From positions 1-52,034 of the forward strand of contig MWCA01000034.1 of the NCBI GenBank assembly GCA_002069785.1: a DNA stretch of 52,034 nt, written 5' to 3'. Positions within the stretch are counted from its first letter, which is position 1; each line of letters opens with the position of its first letter. Source of the stretch: Lentisphaerae bacterium ADurb.Bin242. GTDB lineage: Bacteria; Verrucomicrobiota; Lentisphaeria; Victivallales; UBA1829. This document shows positions 1 to 9,386 of this stretch, in pieces. Below the pieces are notes generated by a model that worked only from the letters and a program-made list of their open reading frames with translations, ran no database searches and was not told the origin of the DNA. The translations under genes were made by a program, and so were the position numbers.

Positions 1-3000
1 GCGGTTTTTCCATTCGTGAAACGCCGGTGACTCTGGCGGACGGAAAGCTGCTCTTTACCCGGCCGACGACCGCCGTCACCGGTTCCTGCTATGTGAAGGG
101 ACCGAAGGGTGCGAAAGTGGAATTCAGCGTATCGATTCTTCCCGAAAGCTTTCCGGAAAAAGAAACGAAGGCCCTCTGTGCAAAATACCTGAACAACAAA
201 CTGGTGGTGCCGGACCCCGCATTTGCGGAAAAATTCCGTCCCGAAATTGTCCATGGCGTAACCGTGGTCCTTACCGGCGAATGGCAGAGAATCGCGACTT
301 TTGCCGAGTGCGATGTCCGTTCGGCGAAGAGCCGCCGCGCCATCATGGAGGCGTCGGTTCCCGGGGAGGGGAAAGTCCTGTTCAAAAAATTCCAGCTGGA
401 ACACAGTTTGTTTTATCCGTACAACACCAGCCATCCGACCTCGTGGCTGCCCGGAAAAACGGCCCGCGCCGCGGGCGAGACCGGTCTTTGTCTTACGCTG
501 GACGCCATTCGAAGCCGTTTCCCCGGAAAGGAAGGTTCCCTCGGGTTCTGGTTCAGGACGCCGTCCGAAAGCAATATGCCGGCTGGCGCGGGAGGTTTCT
601 TCTGCTTCGGAGAAACCTGGCGCAAGCCCATGTGGGTGGTCGACAATGGCCGGATCGAGGTTGGCTGCGCACCGGCGCAGTATCTGCCGAAACCCGGATT
701 CGATTGTCCGCAGTGGACTCATTTTGCCCTTACCTGGAATGAAAAGGAAACCGTCTGTTACATCAACGGGGAAAAGAAACGCTCCGCCCCCCGGAATTTC
801 GAGGACTTTCCGACCGGGAAATACCTTTTCTGCGTCGGGAAAAATCTCTGGTCGGAACGCTCCGCCAATGCCGTAATGGATGAGTTTTTGATCTTCGACC
901 GGGCTCTGACCGCGCCGGAAATCGAAGCTCTTTCCAAGGCGGAAAGCACCCTGGGAAAGGGAGAGGATTCCGGTTTCCGCGTTGCGCCGTTTTCGGTAAA
1001 GCCGTTTTACAGGAATGATCCCGGAGCCGGAATCACGCTGGAGGTTTCCTCGAAAAAGGCGCAGACGGTGAGGCTGGTTTTTGATTCCTTCACGAAACAG
1101 GCCATGGACGTTCCCCTCCGGCCCGGATGGAACACCGTGAAGATTCCGGTTCATCCGGAATTGAAAGCGCCGGGGGAAGGCTCCTGGACTCTCAAAATCG
1201 CGGATTCCGCCGGGAAAACATTGTATGCGACCTCGGGAAAATACAAGGTCGAAGGACAGCTCCGGCGCGATCTGGTGCGTTTCCTTTCCTGGGGAGGCGA
1301 GGGGGAAGTCCCGTTGGAATACGAGCGTAAACTCGGAATCAGTGCCCGGAATGTTCCTCCGGCGATGACGGGCGCCGCCCTCCAGTCCGGAATGATGATT
1401 TCACTGGACTTGCGAAATCACGGCAGGCTGCCTCAAAACGGATTCGATGTGGAGAAAACCGTGCGGGAAAGCCGGGAGGGGATCCGGGATTTGCGCGATT
1501 CGTTTCTCTGGTACGGAACCCTGTTGAACTCGGAGGCAGCCGGAAAATGGAGGTTCACCACGTGGAAACAATATCCGAAGTTGTTCGAACAGGCGCAAAA
1601 AGCCCTGGGATTTCAACCGCCGGTGGACCTTGTCCGGATCAATCCGGACATGTGCCTGCTGCCCGATCCGGAAATCCGTTTCGATTCGGACGGCGTGTTC
1701 GTCCCCGGCAAGGCTTTCCGTCTTCTCGAATGGTACCGCGCACGGGGAGACATCCTTTACACGCTGAACGGCGAGACCGGAAAAATGGTCAAGTCGATCG
1801 CTCCGGACAATCTGACCTGGACCGAACCCGCGCATCCCGGACTTTTCCGGGATGTCGACATGGGATCGGATTGGTCGTATGACGTCACGCTTCAGGAGAT
1901 TGCCGGACGGTTCCGCAACGGGTATGCGCATGCACAATGTCACCAGAAATTCTTTCAGCCGACGCTGGCCATGTATTACTGGATCAACAGTCACGAACCG
2001 GCGATGCTGGACGGGAAAAAATATTTCCTGCCGCGGTCTGTGGACGAACTCTCCGCCGCCTGCTGGGTCGCCGCCGGGATGACCCCTTTTCATGACTTGA
2101 GTTTTTTCAACACGTATGCCTGGTACGACTCCGAAACCGCCGCAAAAATGTATCTGCCGATGAAAGGAATGGCGGACGCTTTCGGCCGGTTCATGAAGGA
2201 ATCGTTCACCCCCGCCGCGCTGCTGCTGCGCGATACGGACGAACCGCGTGCCCGCGTGGCGCTGGTCGTGCCGGAACAGATCTCGTTCTACTCCGAAAAA
2301 GACTGGAATTATTACCGGGTCAAAACCATGTGGCTCCGCACCTTGAGCTTCCACAACATTTTCTTCGATGTCCTTTATGATGCGAATTTGAAGGAGAAAT
2401 CTCTTGCGGACTACCGGACTTTGATCGTGCCGATGCGTTCCAAATGCTCGCGCGGGATTCACGAACAGCTCCTTGCGGCCTCGAAAACGGCGGAGATCGT
2501 GACCGATGCTTATTGTCCGGTTTCATACCCGAACATGAAAAAACTGGCATATTCCTGGAAAACCTACGAACAGGAAGACTTTCAGCCCTGTGAGGACTTC
2601 ATCCGGCTTCTTGCCCGCCAGAACACGGGCCGAACTCTGCGCGCCGCCGGGGAAAAAGGCGCAGTCCTATATTTTGAACGTCTGTACAAGGGACGCCGTT
2701 ACTTCATCGTGGTCAACAATCTCTGGACAACCGGCTACCTGAGTGAATGTTCCGTGAAGAAACGGATCCGCGGCCTGGACTACAAGCCCTATGGCGTTCC
2801 CCAGAAGGTGAAAGTCTTTTTCACCCCCGAACCGGGCCGCGGAACCGTGGTATACGACTTCCTGAAATCCTCTGAACTTCCGCTTGAAAAAAATGGAAGC
2901 GATTTCAGCTTCGAAGTGAATCTGGGGCCCGGCGAAGGACGTCTTTTTTGTGTCTATCCGGAAAAATTTGTCTCGCTGAAATCCGCTGCCGGAAAAACGT

Positions 3001-3266
3001 TCCGTCCCGGTACGACCGGGCCGCTGCATGTGGAGTTGAAAACGGCGGACGGCCGGAGTCCCGGCGGGCGTCAGCTTCTGGAGGTGAAAGTGACCGACGG
3101 AAAAGGAAATCCGGCCGATGAGTCCGGCTGGTATGTGATGGAAAACGGTTCCGCGCATATTCCCATCCGGATTGCATTGGATTCCGCCCCGGGAGAATGG
3201 AAAACGGAGGTCATGGAAAAGACAACAGGTTTCCGTACGGAGACCTCGTTTTCCGTGCCGCGGTGA
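1..3266 (+). CDS. LamG-containing large secreted glycan-active protein, 5' truncated
   Basis: The frame is open to the left edge (codons from base 3 read GFSIRETPV before the GTG at 27), so the true start and any signal peptide lie outside the window; at least 1079 residues are seen. Counting from 27, residues about 150-305 form a LamG/concanavalin-A-like module (GFWFRT, WTHFALTWN, CYINGEKK, DEFLIFDRALTAPEIEAL). The middle, about 420-900, resembles a TIM-barrel glycosidase followed by a GH42-trimerisation-like region (LIVPMRSKC). The C-terminal 100 residues look like an Ig/macroglobulin-type domain (GRQLLEVKVTDGKGNP). Inferred role is binding or hydrolysis of an extracellular glycan. No catalytic pair was identified with confidence. 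The next gene follows after 105 bases with no terminator between, so they may be co-transcribed. Confidence 0.75.
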   Translation, partial: GFSIRETPVTLADGKLLFTRPTTAVTGSCYVKGPKGAKVEFSVSILPESFPEKETKALCAKYLNNKLVVPDPAFAEKFRPEIVHGVTVVLTGEWQRIATFAECDVRSAKSRRAIMEASVPGEGKVLFKKFQLEHSLFYPYNTSHPTSWLPGKTARAAGETGLCLTLDAIRSRFPGKEGSLGFWFRTPSESNMPAGAGGFFCFGETWRKPMWVVDNGRIEVGCAPAQYLPKPGFDCPQWTHFALTWNEKETVCYINGEKKRSAPRNFEDFPTGKYLFCVGKNLWSERSANAVMDEFLIFDRALTAPEIEALSKAESTLGKGEDSGFRVAPFSVKPFYRNDPGAGITLEVSSKKAQTVRLVFDSFTKQAMDVPLRPGWNTVKIPVHPELKAPGEGSWTLKIADSAGKTLYATSGKYKVEGQLRRDLVRFLSWGGEGEVPLEYERKLGISARNVPPAMTGAALQSGMMISLDLRNHGRLPQNGFDVEKTVRESREGIRDLRDSFLWYGTLLNSEAAGKWRFTTWKQYPKLFEQAQKALGFQPPVDLVRINPDMCLLPDPEIRFDSDGVFVPGKAFRLLEWYRARGDILYTLNGETGKMVKSIAPDNLTWTEPAHPGLFRDVDMGSDWSYDVTLQEIAGRFRNGYAHAQCHQKFFQPTLAMYYWINSHEPAMLDGKKYFLPRSVDELSAACWVAAGMTPFHDLSFFNTYAWYDSETAAKMYLPMKGMADAFGRFMKESFTPAALLLRDTDEPRARVALVVPEQISFYSEKDWNYYRVKTMWLRTLSFHNIFFDVLYDANLKEKSLADYRTLIVPMRSKCSRGIHEQLLAASKTAEIVTDAYCPVSYPNMKKLAYSWKTYEQEDFQPCEDFIRLLARQNTGRTLRAAGEKGAVLYFERLYKGRRYFIVVNNLWTTGYLSECSVKKRIRGLDYKPYGVPQKVKVFFTPEPGRGTVVYDFLKSSELPLEKNGSDFSFEVNLGPGEGRLFCVYPEKFVSLKSAAGKTFRPGTTGPLHVELKTADGRSPGGRQLLEVKVTDGKGNPADESGWYVMENGSAHIPIRIALDSAPGEWKTEVMEKTTGFRTETSFSVPR

Positions 3267-3371
3267 AAAATCATTGTCATTCGTTTTTTTCATGGAACTT
3301 GAATACGGGACCCGTGAAAAATGGTTGAAATACATCCGCATTACCATTGAAAAGCAGGAGGAGCATACGAT

Positions 3372-4244
3372 ATGATTCCGTTGAGTTGTTTTTATTCCTG
3401 GAAGAATCTTCCGGAAGAACGGATTCCGGAAGTCTTTGCCGAATTCAAGGCGAACGGCTGCCGTGAACTGGTGCTGACTTCGGATCTGCTGGACAGAATC
3501 ATGAAAGAGCCGGCTTTTTTGCTGAGGCTGATGCGGATGGCGGAAAGTCAGTCCGTTTGCTTTTCCGAGGCGCATGGAATCTGGGGACCCGCTCTCGGTC
3601 TGGGCGTCGGCGCGAAATTTCCGTCGTTGATTCCGCCCATGCGGGCCGCGCACAAACAGGCGTTCGCCTTCTGCGCCGACATCGGATGCCGGACGTATAC
3701 CATTCACATGGGAGCGTATGAGCATATTTATTTTGGAACCGGTGTGGAATCCATTGCGGCCTGCGCAAAAAACGCTTTGCATGAACTCATCCCCGCCGCG
3801 GAAAAAAACAAAATCGTCCTTGCCCTCGAGAACAACTGCGACAATCCGGGAAACGCGGATGCGCTGGCGCCCGTTTTTCATGAATTTCCGTCTCCGTGGT
3901 TCGGGTGCTGCTTCGATGTCGGGCATGCCCATTACCTCAAGCCGGAACCGGGGAAAAAGCCTTTTCTCTATGAATGCGGCTTGGAACAGAATTTCTGCGA
4001 AAACTCCCTCGAAAAACTGTCGCCGCACATTGTCACGGCCCATCTGCACGACAACGACGGAACCGGCGACTGGCACCGTCTTCCCGGCCGGGGAACCATC
4101 GACTGGAAACCGCTGATTCGCGCCTTGAAACAATGTCCGCGTCTTCTTTCCCTTCAGCCCGAGGTGGATATGACGGGAAACCAGGTTTCCGTGAGGGAAC
4201 TTGTCGAAACGTTTCAAGCCCTTCTCCGGAATCGGAAGCCGTAA
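3372..4244 (+). CDS. Sugar phosphate isomerase/epimerase (xylose-isomerase-like TIM barrel)
   Basis: A 290-residue cytoplasmic protein of the AP-endonuclease-2/xylose-isomerase-like superfamily, which isomerises or epimerises sugars or sugar acids with a divalent metal. The metal-site pattern is visible: E153 (ALENN), D182 with H185 (FDVGHAH), H224/H226 (AHLHDNDG), H235 (WHRLPGRGTIDW) and E264 (LQPEV). The length is normal for the family. An AGGAGG ribosome site (about 3357-3362) sits a suitable distance before the ATG. It follows the LamG protein and precedes a strong terminator, so it closes that unit. It probably processes the sugar released by the secreted enzymes; the exact substrate is unknown. 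Confidence 0.88.
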   Translation: MIPLSCFYSWKNLPEERIPEVFAEFKANGCRELVLTSDLLDRIMKEPAFLLRLMRMAESQSVCFSEAHGIWGPALGLGVGAKFPSLIPPMRAAHKQAFAFCADIGCRTYTIHMGAYEHIYFGTGVESIAACAKNALHELIPAAEKNKIVLALENNCDNPGNADALAPVFHEFPSPWFGCCFDVGHAHYLKPEPGKKPFLYECGLEQNFCENSLEKLSPHIVTAHLHDNDGTGDWHRLPGRGTIDWKPLIRALKQCPRLLSLQPEVDMTGNQVSVRELVETFQALLRNRKP

Positions 4245-4285
4245 AAAATCAAGGCGGAACGTTTCCGAATCAAAACTATTCCGTA

Positions 4286-4325
4286 CGGTTGCCAACCGGG
4301 ACGGCAAGCCGGAATTATTTTTTTT
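4286..4325 (+). terminator. Rho-independent terminator after sugar isomerase
   Basis: The stem CGGTTGCC (4286-4293) pairs with GGCAA-g-CCG (4303-4311, one bulged G). A run of about eight T residues follows at 4318-4325. It separates the isomerase unit from the LacI gene. Confidence 0.72.
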
Positions 4326-4347
4326 AAAGAAAAAATTCTTTTCTCCC

Positions 4348-4375
4348 TTGATTTTTAAAAATTAAGGAATAAAAT
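4348..4375 (+). promoter_or_regulatory. Sigma70-type promoter of the first LacI gene
   Basis: TTGATT (4348-4353) and TAAAAT (4370-4375) are separated by 16 bases in AT-rich DNA. The predicted start, about 4382, falls on the palindromic operator. Confidence 0.55.
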
Positions 4376-4381
4376 ATAGAA

Positions 4382-4393
4382 TGAAACGTTTCA
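4382..4393. promoter_or_regulatory. Perfect palindromic LacI-family operator
   Basis: TGAAACGTTTCA is a perfect 12-base palindrome with the central CG step typical of LacI/PurR-family operators. It lies at the predicted +1 and 27 bases before the LacI start codon, as expected for autorepression by the adjacent regulator. Confidence 0.7.
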
Positions 4394-4420
4394 TTGACCA
4401 TTGCTTGAAAGGAGATGAAG

Positions 4421-5494
4421 ATGGGGCATTCCGTGACAATCAAGGATGTTGCCCGGGCGGCCGGGGTTTCCGTGGGAGCGGTCAGCACGGCTTTTTCAAA
4501 AAAGACTTCCAACGTCCATTTGTCTCCGGGAACACGGGCGCGCATTCTGCAAATCGCCCGGGAAAACAACTACACTCCCAACCTTTCGGCGCGTGCGGTG
4601 CAATCGCGCAAATCGTATCTGCTCGGTTTCTTTTACAATGCGTCCAACTGGTATTTGCAAATGGGAATTCTTCAGGGAATCCGCAAAATCTGTTCCGAGC
4701 ACGACTACGACATCATCGTATATCCGGCGAATTCACTCGAACAGGAAGCCCATAATCTCGGCACGCTTCACGTGAACAATCTGGATGGAATCCTGACCAT
4801 CCCCTTTCTGGAGGGAGAACGCAATAATTATTCCTGCTACAAAGCCCTCGCGGACCGCGGCATCCCGGTTGTCCAGCTTCTGGTGAACTTCTGGGACGAG
4901 TTTCCGATGATCGGACGCGACTACCGGAAAATCGGCTATGAAGCGGTCCGGGCATTTTATGAGAAAGGACACCGCCGGATCGGTCTGCTGGTCTTTGAGA
5001 ATTACACAAATCCGGTTCAGGGTCCAAGCAACTGGGCGTTGGTCAAAGGGGCAGAGAAAGCTTCGGAAGAATTCGGAACGGAATTGGTGATTTATCCCTT
5101 GAAATCCGAAAAAGGCGGAAAGAACTATGTTGTGAACGCGGATCGTACGATGGAACAAATTTTCCGTTCGGAAAACCGGCCGACCGCTCTGGTCGCGGCC
5201 TCCACCAATCTGGCGTATGGCGCCTATGCGTGTTTCCAGCGAAATCATGTTTCCGTTCCGGGAGATATTTCCCTCCTTGCGTGCGGCGACGATACCGAAC
5301 CTTTCTGGCAGATCGCGCCGAATCTGTCTTATTTTCCGGTTCCGATGGAAGAAATCGGAACGGAAAGCGCGAAATACTGTCTGGGACTCCCCGGCGTTCT
5401 TGAAAAAAGAAAATATCTGCTTTTCAAGGAGCTGATTCCGGGAGATACGATTGCGGAGCCTCCGCAAACGGCATTGCCCCGGAAGGAGAAATGA
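4421..5494 (+). CDS. LacI-family transcriptional repressor
   Basis: The product is 357 residues. The N-terminal helix-turn-helix (VTIKDVARAAGVSVGAVSTAF) and hinge (ARILQIARENNYTPN) are canonical, followed by a periplasmic-binding-protein-like ligand domain (LLGFF, DGILTIPF, HRRIGLL, ISLLACGDDTEP). Two ATGs are possible; the one at 4421 is preferred because GGAG (4411-4414) lies six bases upstream, whereas the ATG at 4415 directly abuts it. A perfect operator lies in the leader. The gene is followed at 90 bases by a DUF4838 gene, which it probably regulates together with the downstream glycosidases in response to a sugar. Confidence 0.92.
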   Translation: MGHSVTIKDVARAAGVSVGAVSTAFSKKTSNVHLSPGTRARILQIARENNYTPNLSARAVQSRKSYLLGFFYNASNWYLQMGILQGIRKICSEHDYDIIVYPANSLEQEAHNLGTLHVNNLDGILTIPFLEGERNNYSCYKALADRGIPVVQLLVNFWDEFPMIGRDYRKIGYEAVRAFYEKGHRRIGLLVFENYTNPVQGPSNWALVKGAEKASEEFGTELVIYPLKSEKGGKNYVVNADRTMEQIFRSENRPTALVAASTNLAYGAYACFQRNHVSVPGDISLLACGDDTEPFWQIAPNLSYFPVPMEEIGTESAKYCLGLPGVLEKRKYLLFKELIPGDTIAEPPQTALPRKEK

Positions 5495-5520
5495 AACTGG
5501 ATTTTTTGGTGCGGATTCAT

Positions 5521-5550
5521 TTGAACAGATCAAGTTTTTGATCGTAAATA
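5521..5550 (+). promoter_or_regulatory. Candidate promoter with palindrome in the spacer, before DUF4838 gene
   Basis: TTGAAC (5521-5526) and TAAATA (5545-5550) are 18 bases apart. The spacer contains GATCAA-gttt-TTGATC (5528-5543), a 16-base inverted repeat that could be an operator. The gene may instead be read through from the LacI promoter. Confidence 0.35.
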
Positions 5551-5583
5551 AAGCATAATGCGAAACGGGAAAGGGGAAAAAAC

Positions 5584-8514
5584 ATGCAGTTCAGGAAGAA
5601 AATGGTCACGGCCGGAACGGGGGTCATCCTGCTGGCATCGAGCGGGCTTTGCGATGTGACGCTGGTCCGGGACGGCAATCCGGAATCGGTCATCGTGCTG
5701 GAAAAAAAGCCGACCCGCAGCGCACAAATGGGCGCGTTCGAACTCCAGCATCACATCAAACTCATCACCGGAGCGGAACTGCCGATCGTCCGGGGGGAGG
5801 CTCCCGCCGACGCGAAAACCGTGATCCGGATCGGCGGGGAAAACCAGTCGATCAAGGAGGAGGCCAGCGTCATCCGGTTCAAGGGAAACACGATCCTCCT
5901 GACCGGAGGCGACACCGCGGATTATGAAGAGGTCGACTACCGGAAACAGGCCACGTTTCCTCCGGTCAATTATCATTGGAAAGGATCGCTGTTTGCGGTC
6001 TACGATTTTCTGGAGGATTATTGCGGCGTTCATTTCTACGGCATGGACCCGCTGGACACCACTTACAAGAAGCGTTCGACGCTGACCGTAAAGGAAAAAG
6101 ACCGCTATTTCGTTTCGAAGATGGATGCGTTCCGCGACATGTTCGATGATGACTACCCGGCCGCTCATCTCATTAAAAATTCCCGGCGGGAGCACGATCT
6201 CTGGAAGCTCCGCTGGCGTTCCAGCGTGACTTACGGGAAGGTCAACCACAACACCTACAGCATTTACTTCGCCCATTGGGGAAAAGCCAAAGACCCGAAT
6301 CTGGCCAGAGCCTTCAAGGAAAAACGGCATGAACTGTTCGCCCGGGGCTATGAAGGCAAGGCGTCCTCCTGCGGCTCCTTCCTCGAATCCAACTATCCGG
6401 GCGACGCCAATCTCCCGCCCCAGTTATGCTATACGAATCCGGGCACGATCGACTATTATGCCGCCGAGACTCTGACGTATTTCCGCGGCGGAAACGTGAT
6501 CGGAGGCTGGGAAAACATGCGCGGACGGATTCCCACGGACAAGACTCTTCTGCCGCGTTTCCCCGGCAAACCCTATTTTTATCCTTATGAAGGAAATGAC
6601 ACGGGGGCGTTCTGTCAATGCGCCGATTGCCGGAAACTGGCGGGCGAGACATTTTCCAACACGAAATTCCGCTTTGTAAGCGAGATTGCCCGCAAGACGG
6701 CGGCGGCCGATCCGGCGCATCCGGGCGTGGCCACGCTGGCCTACGGCAGCACGCTGGCTTATCCCGACGGATTCACTTTTCCGGAACACGTTTCCGTGGA
6801 ACTCTGCCTGGTGGTCTACGGCTGGTGGCATCCGGCTGTTTACAAAAAGAATCTCGAAAACTATGAAAAATGGGTCAGGGGAATGAAAGGCAAAGGCCCG
6901 CTGACCCTGTGGCTTTATATCTACGGTCCGCAGCACGACGCAAAATATCATTTCGGCGGATATAAAACCTTTCCGCAATTCTATCCGTGGAAAATGGGCG
7001 AATACATGAAACGGTTTGCGGAAGACGGCTTGCGCGGAGCCTTTTTCGAGTGTAAAATGCCCCGGAACTTCCTGGAAACGTATGTGGCGGCGAAGTTGGC
7101 CTATGACTCTTCGCTGGACCCGGAAAAAATCATCGACGGCTATTTTACGGATTATTACGGGGATGCGGGGCCGGTGATGAAGCAGTTCTACAGGGAAATC
7201 GAGCAGACCGTCTGGAGCGGTTCGATCTGTCCGAAGGAATGGCTGAAGAATCCGGACACCGTCACAGGGCCGAAAGGACCGATACGTCCCTGGTGGACCA
7301 CCAGCCTCTGGTCGCGGGAGGTCAACTGGACCCTCGGCTCGCCCGAAAGGATGCGGCATTTCGGCGGTCTGATCGAAAAAGCGCAGGCGCTGGTCAAGAC
7401 CCCCGAGGAAAAAGAGCGGTTGAAACGCTTCATCGACATCGCCTGGAAGCCGGCGGTCGAAGGACGCCGGGAATACGATCTCTATCTGAAACAGAAGGAG
7501 ATTCCTCCCCGTGTGCTCGGATTTTCGCGGATTCCGGACGCCGCCGGCGGCGATCCCGAAAAAATCGACTGGTCGAAAGCCGTGAAAACGGAAAAATGGA
7601 CGGACTGCAACGGGAATGACAACGGAAGCACCGCCGCGGTGTTTGCCGCCGCCGACTCCAAATATCTCTACCTGAAGTTCGAAGAACAGCGCAAACCGTG
7701 GCTGGATCAGGGACTGTGGACCGAAAACGTGGAGTTTTTCTTTACGGCGGACGGGAAACACCCGTTGTATCATTTTGCCTGCGGACCGAAAAAAGAAGGA
7801 GTTCCCACCGGATATTTGTATCAGTTGATCAATGACGATCTGCGGCAGAATCCATACGACTTCCAATGTCGTACGGTTTCAATCCCTGCCGATACATCCT
7901 GGACGCTTCTCATGGCTTTCCCCCTGAACCGGCTTCCCCTCCAGAACAATACCATGATGCTGGATTTTTTCCGGATGCGGCATGACGGCAAAAAATGGGA
8001 TGTCTCCTGCTGGCAGCCGACCTATTCCGTCAGCGGCGGCAAGGGGATGGACAGCTACGGCCGGATGTATCTTTATCCGATCACCGTCCAGGAAGACCAG
8101 CTCAAACTTCTCTGGCGCGGTTCGGGCACGGACATCGTGAAAGACCCGGCCGCCTCCAACGGATTCGCCGCCGTCCAGGACGGCAATCGATCCTGGTATC
8201 TTTCCTATCCCATTCCCAAAGAATTTCCGAAAGACCGTTTCAAGGTGATCATCCGGTATCGTCTGGAAGCGGAAAAAGCCGATTATGTCACTTGCGGAGC
8301 CCATGACTGGAAAGCGAAAAAATCGGTTTTCTCCAAAAAGATCCCCGCTTCGGAAGTGAACGGAAAAGAATACAGGGATATCGAGATCGGCTCCGCCTCG
8401 TTCACGCCCGATATGTCCATCTACATCGGGAGCGTTTATACGGACGGGAAATGGCTCAAGAACTCAAAGGACAAGCATTATCTGGATTTCATCCGTTTCG
8501 AACCGGCCCAATGA
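5584..8514 (+). CDS. DUF4838 secreted protein with C-terminal CBM9-like module
   Basis: A 976-residue protein with an N-terminal signal peptide (about 1-23). Residues about 25-170 resemble the GH67-type N-terminal domain ([18 protein letters not shown]). The DUF4838 barrel follows and contains the family's Cys cluster C344-x-C346-x2-C349 ([13 protein letters not shown]). Residues about 655-830 look like a CBM9-type beta-sandwich ([25 protein letters not shown]). The C-terminal 120 residues are probably a further sandwich domain. DUF4838 is a domain of unknown function often found beside glycan enzymes; glycosidase or glycan-binding activity is inferred. A strong AAAGGGG ribosome site precedes the ATG. 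It lies between a LacI gene and a prepilin-like gene. Confidence 0.88.
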   Translation: MQFRKKMVTAGTGVILLASSGLCDVTLVRDGNPESVIVLEKKPTRSAQMGAFELQHHIKLITGAELPIVRGEAPADAKTVIRIGGENQSIKEEASVIRFKGNTILLTGGDTADYEEVDYRKQATFPPVNYHWKGSLFAVYDFLEDYCGVHFYGMDPLDTTYKKRSTLTVKEKDRYFVSKMDAFRDMFDDDYPAAHLIKNSRREHDLWKLRWRSSVTYGKVNHNTYSIYFAHWGKAKDPNLARAFKEKRHELFARGYEGKASSCGSFLESNYPGDANLPPQLCYTNPGTIDYYAAETLTYFRGGNVIGGWENMRGRIPTDKTLLPRFPGKPYFYPYEGNDTGAFCQCADCRKLAGETFSNTKFRFVSEIARKTAAADPAHPGVATLAYGSTLAYPDGFTFPEHVSVELCLVVYGWWHPAVYKKNLENYEKWVRGMKGKGPLTLWLYIYGPQHDAKYHFGGYKTFPQFYPWKMGEYMKRFAEDGLRGAFFECKMPRNFLETYVAAKLAYDSSLDPEKIIDGYFTDYYGDAGPVMKQFYREIEQTVWSGSICPKEWLKNPDTVTGPKGPIRPWWTTSLWSREVNWTLGSPERMRHFGGLIEKAQALVKTPEEKERLKRFIDIAWKPAVEGRREYDLYLKQKEIPPRVLGFSRIPDAAGGDPEKIDWSKAVKTEKWTDCNGNDNGSTAAVFAAADSKYLYLKFEEQRKPWLDQGLWTENVEFFFTADGKHPLYHFACGPKKEGVPTGYLYQLINDDLRQNPYDFQCRTVSIPADTSWTLLMAFPLNRLPLQNNTMMLDFFRMRHDGKKWDVSCWQPTYSVSGGKGMDSYGRMYLYPITVQEDQLKLLWRGSGTDIVKDPAASNGFAAVQDGNRSWYLSYPIPKEFPKDRFKVIIRYRLEAEKADYVTCGAHDWKAKKSVFSKKIPASEVNGKEYRDIEIGSASFTPDMSIYIGSVYTDGKWLKNSKDKHYLDFIRFEPAQ

Positions 8515-8546
8515 AAAAAAGAACCATTCCGGAAGGAGATGGAAAA

Positions 8547-9320
8547 ATGGAAATGAAGCGAAAGTTCACATTAATAGAGCTCCTCATCGTGATCGCCATC
8601 ATTGCGATTCTGGCGGGAATTCTGCTGCCGGCGCTGAACAAGGCCCGGGAAACGGCCCTGCGGATTTCCTGTGCCGGCAATCTGAAAACGCTTGGAACCG
8701 GAATCCTTTTTTATGCGGACAGCCATGCGGGCTATCTGCCGCAAATCCGCTTTGAGTCATCCGGACAGAATTCGGATTTGCATGTTTCCCTCATCAATGA
8801 GCTGCGGCTTCCGAAAAGTTATACGGTCGCCAAAAAAGGTCCGATGACCTGTCCGGTTTTCATCACCCGGAATGGATACATTGCGAGCAATTCCTACTTG
8901 CGCCCCTGGTATTACGATGCCTCTGACGGGAGCGGAAACAGCGGTATCGTCGTTTACAGTTATGGGGGGAACCAGCATGTGTTTCCGATGGCGGGAAGCA
9001 CAATCCTTTCCTACCTCCCCACCACCAGCGTGAAAAATGACCGGATCCGCAAGCCGAGCAGTCTGTTCGCCATGGCCGATTCCACCGCAAGCACACGGAT
9101 CATTTATTCTACGCAATCTTTTTACAACGCCCACGGAATGGGATTCAACATGCTTTACATGGACGGGCATGTCGAATACATGAAAAACCGTTATGGAAAC
9201 AAGGTTTCCCTGGAAACGATCACGGTCGCCAACGGCTGGCCGGAGAAAGCCTATCCGTCCAGTTATCTTTCGAGCGGATACAAGCATTTGGGGTTCAGGC
9301 CATTCTGGGGGGATGAATAG
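8547..9320 (+). CDS. Prepilin-like protein with H-X9-DG motif
   Basis: A 257-residue protein that starts with a six-residue basic leader and the hydrophobic helix [16 protein letters not shown] (from F7), the class III prepilin signature with the invariant E11. Near the C-terminus H196, nine residues, then D206-G207 form the H-X9-DG motif common in these families of the Planctomycetes/Lentisphaerae group. The ATG at 8547 is chosen because GGAAGGAG lies eight bases upstream; an in-frame ATG at 8511 overlaps the end of the DUF4838 gene but has no such site. The residue before the cleavage point is Lys, not the usual Gly. Role unknown; probably an envelope-anchored pseudopilin-type protein co-expressed with the upstream DUF4838 protein. 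Confidence 0.87.
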   Translation: MEMKRKFTLIELLIVIAIIAILAGILLPALNKARETALRISCAGNLKTLGTGILFYADSHAGYLPQIRFESSGQNSDLHVSLINELRLPKSYTVAKKGPMTCPVFITRNGYIASNSYLRPWYYDASDGSGNSGIVVYSYGGNQHVFPMAGSTILSYLPTTSVKNDRIRKPSSLFAMADSTASTRIIYSTQSFYNAHGMGFNMLYMDGHVEYMKNRYGNKVSLETITVANGWPEKAYPSSYLSSGYKHLGFRPFWGDE

Positions 9321-9386
9321 GTTCATTTCTCCTTGCTTTCAAATCATAAAAACCTTCTTTACAACTTTTTCATCCGGAAAGAAAAA

